From SIG588 sp045597045 (GTDB lineage Bacteria > Bacillota > Clostridia > Oscillospirales > Acutalibacteraceae): DNA of 5,831 nt. The position numbers and the translations under genes were made by a program. The DNA lies in contig JAZODN010000015.1 in assembly GCA_045597045.1 (NCBI GenBank), positions 1 to 5,831 of the forward strand, read 5' to 3'. Below the pieces are notes generated by a model. The model was given only the letters and a program-made list of their open reading frames with translations. It was not told where the DNA came from and searched no databases. Below, one piece after another: positions 1-4,951 of the stretch. Each line of letters begins with the position of its first letter. The first letter of the stretch is position 1.

Positions 1-41
1 GAATGGGCAACCGCCCGTTCCTCTTTTTTATTTCGAACCAC
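1..41. repeat. Direct repeat copy A: terminator part of a tRNA-end repeat, cut by the window edge
   Basis: This stretch is identical base for base to 239-279, and the match may continue left of the window. It contains the loop (AACC) and 3' arm of the hairpin-plus-six-T terminator that is complete at 230-267, followed by the shared tail TTTCGAACCAC. In copy B this terminator directly follows a tRNA CCA end. I therefore infer that a tRNA gene, or another tRNA 3' fragment, lies just outside the left edge. The identity is seen directly; the tRNA to the left is inference. Confidence 0.85.
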
Positions 42-61
42 GGGCATGGGTGCGTCCTCTT

Positions 62-110
62 GACCCTAAGAGGGTCTGAGCGTAAAGAAAAGGTGCCGGT
101 GGCACCTTTT
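62..110 (+). repeat. Pair of perfect hairpins inside the repeat region
   Basis: Two inverted repeats lie close together. GACCCT (62-67) pairs with AGGGTC (71-76) around AAG. AAAAGGTGCC (88-97) pairs with GGCACCTTTT (101-110) around GGT, giving a perfect 10-bp stem followed by one more T. The second has the shape of a Rho-independent terminator in either direction, but no gene ends before it on either strand. The hexamer CCTCTT at 56-61 is also complementary to AAGAGG at 194-199 and could close a larger fold. GGCG and ACCG (126-129, 133-136) can pair with CGGT and CGCC (149-156). I cannot tell whether this is a functional RNA or a decayed repeat. Confidence 0.6.
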
Positions 111-193
111 TAGCGAAGAGCGCGAGGCGGGCACCGGAGCGGAGCGATCGGTCGCCGGGCGAACAGGATGCAAGGCGAAGCCGCCGCAGCCGT

Positions 194-229
194 AAGAGGC
201 CGCAGGTTCAAGTCCTGTCACTCGGACCA
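194..229 (+). pseudogene. tRNA 3'-end fragment, resembling tRNA-Pro
   Basis: The 3' part of a tRNA is clear. The T stem is GCAGG/CCTGT (202-206 with 214-218) around the T loop TTCAAGT (207-213). Then come a seven-base acceptor strand CACTCGG (219-225), discriminator A226 and encoded CCA (227-229). The matching 5' acceptor strand would have to be CCGAGTG or CCGGGTG. A C1-G72 pair with A73 is typical of bacterial tRNA-Pro, and the stretch GAGGCCGCAGG resembles the usual GAGGTCGCAGG of that tRNA. No such 5' strand, D arm or anticodon arm exists between 42 and 193, so this is a fragment rather than a working gene. A terminator follows directly, as in a real tRNA gene. The isoacceptor assignment comes from memory of the family and is less certain than the tRNA origin. 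Confidence 0.8.
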
Positions 230-267
230 AAAAAAGAGGAATGGGCAACCGCCCGTTCCTCTTTTTT
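230..267 (+). terminator. Rho-independent terminator behind the tRNA fragment
   Basis: The arm A230 to C246 (AAAAAAGAGGAATGGGC) pairs with 251-267 (GCCCGTTCCTCTTTTTT) around an AACC loop. This gives 17 pairs with a single T-G wobble and a run of six T. The A-rich and T-rich flanks make it potentially bidirectional. It belongs with the tRNA 3' end at 194-229 and is part of the duplicated unit. Confidence 0.85.
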
Positions 268-279
268 ATTTCGAACCAC
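239..279. repeat. Direct repeat copy B (perfect copy of 1-41)
   Basis: All 41 bases match 1-41; the first difference comes at 42/280. The copies start 238 bp apart. The repeat starts inside the terminator hairpin and runs 11 bases past its T run, so what was duplicated is more than the terminator. Such repeats next to a tRNA 3' end are what integrases that target tRNA genes leave behind, but they also arise when a repeat family spreads. No integrase gene is visible here. Confidence 0.9.
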
Positions 280-290
280 CACGACACGCA

Positions 291-378
291 GAACCTCGAA
301 AAGGCGCAAGCCTTTTCAGTAGGCTTTGCGCTCGCACACACTGCGGCAAGCACCGCACCAAACGCAAAGCCGAGGTTC
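291..378 (+). other. Candidate structured RNA or DNA element: three-way junction
   Basis: Nested perfect complementarities were read directly. P1: GAACCTCG (291-298) with CGAGGTTC (371-378). P2: AAAAGGC (299-305) with GCCTTTT (310-316) around a GCAA tetraloop. P3: GGCTTTGCG (322-330) with CGCAAAGCC (363-371). P4 inside P3: TGCGG (342-346) with CCGCA (353-357). C371 can pair in only one of P1 or P3. All four helices are compatible and would form a three-way junction with one extended arm. The 3' side of P1 merges into a degenerate copy of the tRNA T arm. GCGCAAGCC (304-312) with GGCTTTGCGC (322-331, one bulged T) offers a competing pairing. I know of no named RNA family with this shape; promoter and transcript are not established. 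Confidence 0.5.
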
Positions 379-392
379 AAAGTCCTGTCACT
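373..392 (+). repeat. Degenerate third copy of the tRNA T-arm segment
   Basis: GAGGTTCAAAGTCCTGTCACT closely follows the segment at 203-222 (CAGGTTCAAGTCCTGTCACT), with one inserted A in the loop and a change at the left end. The match fades after CACT; no CCA end and no terminator follow. It shows that the 3' tRNA segment has been copied more than once here and that this copy has decayed. Confidence 0.65.
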
Positions 393-618
393 TCCAACCT
401 CTACTTCCTTATAGCGGGTTTGCACCGTTTTCTTCGTTGTTGGGGACAACCAATTCCGCTTTTTTACAGTATTATGCAGGTCAAAATGCTGGTCAAAACG
501 AGTTCGGTCAGCGGTGTTTGCCACTTGTTTACTTGCGCGACATAGCGTTTTCAACGAATGGGCGAAAGCACCTGCCCCTACGGTGCGGCAATTCTCACCG
601 CAACCGCCAATTATTCTG

Positions 619-647
619 TTGCATATTCTTTCCTTTTGTGATATGCT
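619..647 (+). promoter_or_regulatory. Candidate housekeeping promoter with extended -10 for the plus-strand operon
   Basis: TTGCAT (619-624) lies 17 nt before TATGCT (642-647), each matching four of six consensus bases. TG at 639-640 supplies an extended -10. Transcription would start near 654, shortly before the micro-ORF at 676. The spacer is flanked by an inverted repeat, GCATAT (621-626) and ATATGC (641-646), which could be an operator or chance in AT-rich DNA. An alternative -10, TAATAT, lies at 648-653. Confidence 0.45.
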
Positions 648-675
648 TAATATACAACTTAATATGGGGATGGCT

Positions 676-771
676 ATGCAGTGCCGTTATTGCGGAGCCG
701 TGATCGATAATCTTATACCCGATTCGCAGTATCACCCCAACTGCGGCAAGCAAATTCTACAAAAGCAGTAG
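676..771 (+). CDS. Zinc-ribbon microprotein, 31 residues
   Basis: The short product starts M-Q-C-R-Y-C-G-A and ends ...Y-H-P-N-C-G-K-Q-I-L-Q-K-Q. C3-x2-C6 and H20-x2-C23 form the two knuckles of a zinc ribbon. The usual second knuckle in this family is C-P-N-C-G; here the first cysteine is histidine, a ligand that still binds zinc. ATG 676 was chosen because GGGGA (666-670) precedes it by 5 nt; in-frame ATGs at 664 and 670 are also possible, and the frame stays open upstream to 514 without family resemblance. It ends 36 nt before the large dockerin protein gene and probably shares its transcript. Family members normally carry this ribbon as the N-terminal tag of a longer, often membrane-bound protein. 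This one stops eight residues after the last cysteine, so it may be a genuine microprotein or the stump of a longer gene. Function unknown. Confidence 0.55.
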   Translation: MQCRYCGAVIDNLIPDSQYHPNCGKQILQKQ

Positions 772-792
772 ACTACAAAGAAAACACACCCG

Positions 793-800
793 AAGGAGGA
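793..800 (+). promoter_or_regulatory. Strong ribosome binding site of the dockerin protein gene
   Basis: AAGGAGGA lies 7 nt before ATG 808, close to a perfect Shine-Dalgarno match. It fixes the start directly before a textbook signal peptide. Confidence 0.9.
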
Positions 801-807
801 AGGATCA

Positions 808-3800
808 ATGACACATAAGCGTTCAAAACGAATTCTGAGCATCCTGCTCGCAATGGTAATACTCTTCAGCGCGTTGCCGATGGCCGTGCCGGCCGAGGAG
901 GAGAAACCGAGTGTGGACAGCGAGGGGTATTCTCTCATCTGGTCCTACGAGCAATTGCGCAACGTGGCAAAGGTCGCTCAGCCGCACGTGCGTTTTCGCT
1001 TGGCGACGGATATTTATCAAACGGACAGCGACAATAGTCAGGAGATCTGCATCCAGAGCGGTGCCTACTTTTCGCTGGATCTGAACGGCTATACGCTGTC
1101 GCGCAAAGCGATGTCGCTGGATACGACGTTGTTTTCCGTGAAAGCCGATTCCACACTGAACATCTACGATTCTTCGCCCCAGCAGACCGGCACCTGCATC
1201 TATGACATCAGTTATGCTTCGGGTGTCTGCAGTGTGATCCGCAACTCCGGCGGTGAGGTGATCATCCATAGCGGCCGCTACATTATCAAAGGGAATCAAA
1301 TCGCAGACTATGCCGTCGTGCTGTACGGCGAAGCCGGGGATATTGTGGTGTACGACGGCTACTTTGACGCCGGCGAAGCCAGAGGCGGCACCGCCGTGGA
1401 ATTGTGCCATATGGCCTATATGTACGAACTGCCCACCTGCGTTATTTACGGCGGTCGGTTCTATAGCAAAGAAAACTGTATCGATGCGGCGAGCTATGGC
1501 AACTATGCAAGCTATGGCGTTTATTATCCCTATGTGTTCGTATTGGGCGGCGAATTTTACACGAAAGGTACCAAGTATACGAACGGCGATACAGAAGGCC
1601 ATTTCGCCTATTGTAACAACCGCTGGGGACGGGTCATTGTGGCGAACGGCTTGGTGCCTGCCGTGTCGTTGAATGCGCCGGATCAACGGTATGTTGAGGG
1701 TGTCACGAAAAAGATCGAAAAGCTGTCGGGCGAGCCGGGTAACGGTTGGACCTATGCCACCGTGTCACATCCGCCGCGCATCGTCAGCCGACAGATGTCG
1801 CTGGAAGACCGTCTGTATTCCCTGTGTTGGCGTGAGTACCTGAAAGCGGCAAAAGAGAGGGAAAGCTACGCTTTTTGGTCTATGTTCCAAGAGGAGATCG
1901 AGATGGAATTGGCGGATGTCGACGGCTTTACGGTAAACAAATACGATACCGACCCCATCGTTCTCAGCATCGAGGACAAAGAGGAAATCGCCTCTGTTCG
2001 CTGGTACTTTTCCGACTCGCCCGACTCCCGTTGGTCGGAACTGGGCGATTATCAAAACAGCACCGGCCCCGTCACGCTGACCCGTTCCGCAAAGGAAAGC
2101 ACGCTGTATTACCGCGCGGTGGTCACCCACAAAGACGGTACCGAATATGAGGACGTCATCTGTGTGCGCCAAGAAGCGGCGGTCAAGACCCTGGGCGGCG
2201 TGGCCGTGATTCGTGCAAACAGCGCCGCCTACGGCAACACGGCCGAGGTGGTGGTGCTGAATCCTTCGGTCGGACAGGACCCTTCCACCTACACCTATGA
2301 GTGGACGATCAACGGTCAGGTGGTGAGCACCGCACAGTGCTTTACGATCGACAAGGCATCCTATGTCGGTCAGCGCTTGCACTGCAAAGTGAAAAGCACC
2401 GCGTATGAAGGGTCGTTGGTCACGCCGAACGTAACGGTCGCGAAAGGTCAGAACACCGCGTGGCCCGTATTCCACACAGCAAAATTCGGCAGCGGGTATA
2501 TCACCGTCAGCAACGGACAGCCCGATCAGGAATATCTGTTTTCCACCAAGTCTTCGGCTGACGCGTTGACCGAAGACGATTGGGAAAAATCCCACAACGT
2601 TTCTGACGTCGCCGTTTTCGATCTGTCGTCCCTGGGGTTGGAGGAACAAGAGGGCAGAACCATCTACGTTTACACCCGTTTTAAAGAGACGTCTAAACAA
2701 TTGGCCGGACAAAAGGTGCTGTGCACGCGCCTGACGTTGGCCGACGTGGTGCCACTCAACAGCCTTCGTTTTGAGGATGCGGTAAACAACACGCTGTACA
2801 TCCCCTTTACGGGCGCAGGCGACACGGTGGAACTGATGTATGACCTCGATCCCGTTAACGCCAACCAATGGAACGCCTTCACCTGGCGCACGTCCTATCC
2901 CGTGTCGCTGGTGACACCCACCGGTTCGGTCGATACAAATAACAATACGGGCAGCGTAACGCTGAAGCTGATCACTACCGGCTCGACCTCCCTCACCGCT
3001 TCCTATATCACCAACACCGAAGTGGTGTATAAGCGGGTGAGCATTCAGGTGTATGACCCCGAAAATCCCACCTTCGGATCGGGCAACGTTTTGTATCCCA
3101 TGCCCGACCAAACGGTGATGACCGACACGGTTTACGTGCCGCAAATGCCGGAGTTCTACCCCGTACCGCCCGAAGATACCGCGTTTTCCTGGACGTTTAT
3201 CCGTCGCACGGGCCTTAAGGAGGAGCGCATCACCGACTGTGATGTGGCATCCATCGACCCTGCCAGCGGCGCCATCACCACCAAGATCCCCGGCGTGGTG
3301 GATGTGGCTTTGATCGGACCCGGCGGTTCTGCCGTGGACACCTTCCGCCTGACCGTGATTGAAAACAACGGTACGGTTGCGGTGGAATCGGCGCACCTCA
3401 GCAGCGAGCGGTTGTCGATGCAGGTGAAAACGAGCACGACCCTCACCGCCATGATCAATCCTACGAACGCCGATGATCAAACGGTCGTGTGGACATCCTC
3501 CGACCCGTCGGTCGCTATGGTAAATGAGAACGGTACCGTGACCGCGATGAAGGTCGGTACGGCGCAGATCACCGCACAAGTCGGCGGTATTACTGCCACT
3601 TGCACCGTAATCGTTGAGGAAAGCGCGTTCTCCGGTGCAGGCGGTTTGCTCGGCGATGTGAACGGCAACGGCACGGTGGATTCCACCGATGCCCGGCTGG
3701 TGTTGCAGTATGCGGTGAAAAAAATCGGTGATTCTGCACTGAACGTGGCTCTTGCGGATGTGAATGGTAGCGGCAAGGTAGATTCCACCGACGCACGATT

Positions 3801-3855
3801 GATTTTGCAGTATGCGGTGAAAAAGATCAACACTTTCCCCATAACTGACTACTAA
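808..3855 (+). CDS. Secreted multidomain surface protein: beta-helix-like region, Ig-like modules, BIG2, type I dockerin
   Basis: The 1015-residue product begins with a signal peptide: basic K4-R8, a hydrophobic core at 9-27, and likely cleavage after V-P-A29. Residues about 60-290 have the rhythm of a right-handed beta-helix: an L-D-L-N-G-Y turn near 90, then strand-plus-glycine rungs at 148-158, 177-186, 212-219 and 243-251 (G-G-x-F-Y type). About 379-857 reads as several Ig-like sandwiches, for example Y-E-W-T-I-N-G-Q-V in the module at 466-548. Residues 859-937 are a clear BIG2 domain (W-T-S-S-D-P-S-V-A, N-G-T-V-T-A). The last part is a type I dockerin with two calcium loops, D950-V-N-G-N-G-T-V-D and D984-V-N-G-S-G-K-V-D, each followed by S-T-D-A-R-L. 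Dockerins bind cohesins of scaffoldins, so the protein is probably displayed in a cellulosome-like complex or on the surface. No catalytic motif is recognisable; adhesion, glycan binding or an unassigned polysaccharide lyase are all possible. It is co-oriented with the zinc-ribbon ORF upstream and closed by its own terminator. Confidence 0.95.
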   Translation: MTHKRSKRILSILLAMVILFSALPMAVPAEEEKPSVDSEGYSLIWSYEQLRNVAKVAQPHVRFRLATDIYQTDSDNSQEICIQSGAYFSLDLNGYTLSRKAMSLDTTLFSVKADSTLNIYDSSPQQTGTCIYDISYASGVCSVIRNSGGEVIIHSGRYIIKGNQIADYAVVLYGEAGDIVVYDGYFDAGEARGGTAVELCHMAYMYELPTCVIYGGRFYSKENCIDAASYGNYASYGVYYPYVFVLGGEFYTKGTKYTNGDTEGHFAYCNNRWGRVIVANGLVPAVSLNAPDQRYVEGVTKKIEKLSGEPGNGWTYATVSHPPRIVSRQMSLEDRLYSLCWREYLKAAKERESYAFWSMFQEEIEMELADVDGFTVNKYDTDPIVLSIEDKEEIASVRWYFSDSPDSRWSELGDYQNSTGPVTLTRSAKESTLYYRAVVTHKDGTEYEDVICVRQEAAVKTLGGVAVIRANSAAYGNTAEVVVLNPSVGQDPSTYTYEWTINGQVVSTAQCFTIDKASYVGQRLHCKVKSTAYEGSLVTPNVTVAKGQNTAWPVFHTAKFGSGYITVSNGQPDQEYLFSTKSSADALTEDDWEKSHNVSDVAVFDLSSLGLEEQEGRTIYVYTRFKETSKQLAGQKVLCTRLTLADVVPLNSLRFEDAVNNTLYIPFTGAGDTVELMYDLDPVNANQWNAFTWRTSYPVSLVTPTGSVDTNNNTGSVTLKLITTGSTSLTASYITNTEVVYKRVSIQVYDPENPTFGSGNVLYPMPDQTVMTDTVYVPQMPEFYPVPPEDTAFSWTFIRRTGLKEERITDCDVASIDPASGAITTKIPGVVDVALIGPGGSAVDTFRLTVIENNGTVAVESAHLSSERLSMQVKTSTTLTAMINPTNADDQTVVWTSSDPSVAMVNENGTVTAMKVGTAQITAQVGGITATCTVIVEESAFSGAGGLLGDVNGNGTVDSTDARLVLQYAVKKIGDSALNVALADVNGSGKVDSTDARLILQYAVKKINTFPITDY

Positions 3856-3890
3856 ACAAAGAACGATATTAGTTCACGCTACAATGCAAA

Positions 3891-3936
3891 TGACCGAAGA
3901 TGTTACTTCACGTAGTATCTTCGGTCACTATTTTTT
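3891..3936 (+). terminator. Rho-independent terminator of the dockerin protein unit
   Basis: The arm 3891-3906 (TGACCGAAGATGTTAC) pairs with 3912-3927 (GTAGTATCTTCGGTCA) around TTCAC. There are sixteen pairs, two of them G-T, and six T follow at 3931-3936. It starts 36 bases after the stop codon. The insertion-sequence stump begins within 20 bases of its end. Confidence 0.92.
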
Positions 3937-3955
3937 AAAAGGTTAGACATAATCA

Positions 3956-4135
3956 ATGATGGAGTCTTTCTTTGGGCGATTGAAAGATGTTATGTCATCG
4001 CATTTCCAATATTGGAAGTGCGATGACATACACAAGGTAGTTGCCGACACTATTCATTACTTCAACTACATACATCCCATTCGAAAGTTCAAAAGAAAAC
4101 CGCCAGTCCAATACAGGCTTGAACTGGCAGCTTAA
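3956..4135 (+). pseudogene. C-terminal stump of an IS3-family transposase (OrfB, rve-type DDE integrase)
   Basis: Reading from ATG 3956 gives 59 residues starting M-M-E-S-F-F-G-R-L-K and ending P-P-V-Q-Y-R-L-E-L-A-A. In IS3 OrfB the catalytic glutamate of the DDE triad sits in N-A-x-x-E-S-F-F-x-x-L-K with a lysine seven residues on. Both are kept here (E3, K10), and H-Y-F-N-Y followed by P-P-V-Q-Y-R is the usual C-terminal signature. Upstream, GACATAATCA looks like the D-N-A/S part of the motif thrown out of frame by an indel, and an in-frame TAA (3950-3952) closes the frame. The two catalytic aspartates and OrfA are missing, so it cannot work by itself. GCCAGT (4102-4107) and ACTGGC (4123-4128) form a hairpin over the gene end. 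The stretch around TGTCTACTAACTATTGAC (4151-4168) could be the right inverted-repeat end, which I cannot confirm without the left end. Confidence 0.85.
3991..4030. repeat. 40-nt near-perfect palindrome inside the transposase stump
   Basis: The 12-base arms TATGTCATCGCA (3991-4002) and TGCGATGACATA (4019-4030) are perfect complements. The middle TTTCCAATATTGGAAG continues the symmetry to the centre at 4010/4011, with a single T-G pair (4003 with 4018). In RNA this would be one long hairpin with a minimal loop around AATATT; in DNA it could extrude as a cruciform. It has no T run, so it is not a standard terminator. It lies within codons for the residues after the catalytic E-x6-K motif. Confidence 0.9.
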
Positions 4136-4233
4136 ATTATTTCTTTTTTGTGTCTACTAACTATTGACTATCTCACACCCCCATTCTTTTTTCGTTTTAA
4201 GTCACTGCGACGCATCTCTTTGTTGCCGCATGT

Positions 4234-4836
4234 TCACTGAAGTATCATCTCACCGAAATCGCACGGGCGGTGAAAATCAGGCACCTCGCTCGTCACGGGA
4301 TTCCACGAAAGGAAGTGCGGTTTCACCGTTTTGTCGCCGCATTTGTAACAATTGGCATAGATAACCGCACCGGGCACAAACGTGCACTGCGGAAAATACT
4401 GCTGTATGAAAGACAGCGGAATACGGTAAAACAATTCCCATCCGTTCGCTGTGACAGCAGCCTTGAAATCGAACTGTGCCGCCGCATCGGGGAAGGTCAA
4501 ACGCACGCGATCCTCCCTTCCTTCCCCTATGCCCAAGAACAAACAACCATTCAAATTCCATTCAAAATTGAAATAGCGGTTTGAACCGGCAGAGGGAGAG
4601 AAGAAGAACTCCATACAACTATCCTCACAAACCGATGCCAACGGGTCGCGGTGTTCGGCACGGATATGCGCTTCCACCGCTTGCTGGTGTATATACAGTG
4701 CCTCTTCGTCATAACAAATCTGCTGTGTCATACGCACGTCTGCATCGGGCAGCCAGAGAACGTTGGCAAGTTCCAGCGACGGAATATCCTTCCACTGCGG
4801 CGTGCCGCTGATTTTAGCTATATAGTACGTGACCAT
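4234..4836 (-). CDS. Cytoplasmic CBM9-like (family 9 carbohydrate-binding-like) protein
   Basis: The 200-residue product is essentially one domain with no signal peptide or membrane segment, so it should stay in the cytoplasm. The landmarks of CBM9-like proteins appear in order: an early strand with C-Y-D-E-E-A-L-Y-I (41-49), the acidic E-D-S-C-M-E-F-F-F-S-P (71-81), Y-F-N-F-E-W-N-L-N-G (88-97), W-E-L-F-Y-R-I-P-L (133-141), Y-A-N-C-Y-K-C-G-D (160-168), and the C-terminal signature P-H-F-L-S-W-N-P ... P-D-F-H-R-P-x-D-F-G (173-195). Classical CBM9 modules bind reducing ends of glycans as parts of xylanases. Stand-alone intracellular relatives are common in Firmicutes and Bacteroidetes, but their role is not known. 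ATG 4836 is supported by AAGGAG 8 nt upstream. It has its own promoter and follows the spoIIQ-like gene behind a terminator. I see no terminator after its stop. Family call likely; ligand and role open. Confidence 0.85.
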   Translation of the reverse strand: MVTYYIAKISGTPQWKDIPSLELANVLWLPDADVRMTQQICYDEEALYIHQQAVEAHIRAEHRDPLASVCEDSCMEFFFSPSAGSNRYFNFEWNLNGCLFLGIGEGREDRVRLTFPDAAAQFDFKAAVTANGWELFYRIPLSFIQQYFPQCTFVPGAVIYANCYKCGDKTVKPHFLSWNPVTSEVPDFHRPCDFGEMILQ

Positions 4837-4869
4837 TTATCCCTCTCCTTTTCTGTCGTTCAATTAGAT

Positions 4870-4898
4870 ATAATACCACTTCTCGCAAAAAAAAGCAA
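4870..4898 (-). promoter_or_regulatory. Housekeeping (sigma-A type) promoter of the CBM9-like gene
   Basis: On the minus strand TTGCTT (4898-4893) is followed after 17 nt by TATTAT (4875-4870): four and five of six consensus bases at ideal spacing. The -35 hexamer lies in the 3' arm and T run of the terminator of the upstream gene. Transcription would start near 4863, giving a leader of about 26 nt with the Shine-Dalgarno at 4850-4845. Confidence 0.65.
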
Positions 4899-4926
4899 GA
4901 CCGCCGAAACGGCAGCCTTGCTTTTT
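4887..4926 (-). terminator. Terminator of the spoIIQ-like gene, symmetrical enough to act in both directions
   Basis: Read on the minus strand, AAAAAGCAAGGCTGCCG pairs with CGGCGGTCTTGCTTTTT around a TTT loop: 17 pairs including two G-T, followed by further T. The plus strand also has an A-run/T-run arrangement, so it would also protect the spoIIQ-like gene from plus-strand readthrough. It starts 25 bases beyond the stop codon at 4952. Confidence 0.9.
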
Positions 4927-4951
4927 GCCCCTAAAACGAATCGGGGGCAGG

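Noticed and set aside
31..40. TTCGAACC after the terminator resembles a T loop (GGTTCGAA) on the minus strand
   Set aside because: No T stem, acceptor strand or CCA can be built around it; with only eight bases it is probably coincidence.
120..229. Possible complete tRNA gene
   Set aside because: No seven-base strand complementary to CACTCGG, no D arm and no anticodon arm with a plausible loop can be found upstream of the T arm.
88..392. CRISPR-like array
   Set aside because: There are only two exact repeat copies 238 bp apart and one degenerate relative, with no regular spacers and no cas gene.
66..554. 162-residue open frame on the minus strand containing V-R-V-T-G-L-E-P-A-A-S
   Set aside because: The V-T-G-L-E-P-A string is exactly the antisense translation of the tRNA T arm and acceptor end at 202-229. 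Open frames of this kind are a familiar artefact opposite tRNA 3' ends; there is no ribosome binding site and the frame runs across hairpins and terminators.
168..703. Overlapping plus-strand open frames in the repeat region
   Set aside because: They cross a tRNA fragment, a terminator and several hairpins, lack ribosome binding sites and have biased, low-complexity composition. Only the last 31 codons of the frame ending at 771 show family motifs.
1765..3579. Long minus-strand open frame of 604 residues
   Set aside because: It lies wholly opposite the dockerin protein gene, has no ribosome binding site, and its His/Gly/Arg-rich composition is typical of a shadow frame.
4136..4233. Terminator of the CBM9-like gene
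   Set aside because: The stretch has repeated TCACTG and ATGCG words but no convincing stem followed by a T run on the minus strand.
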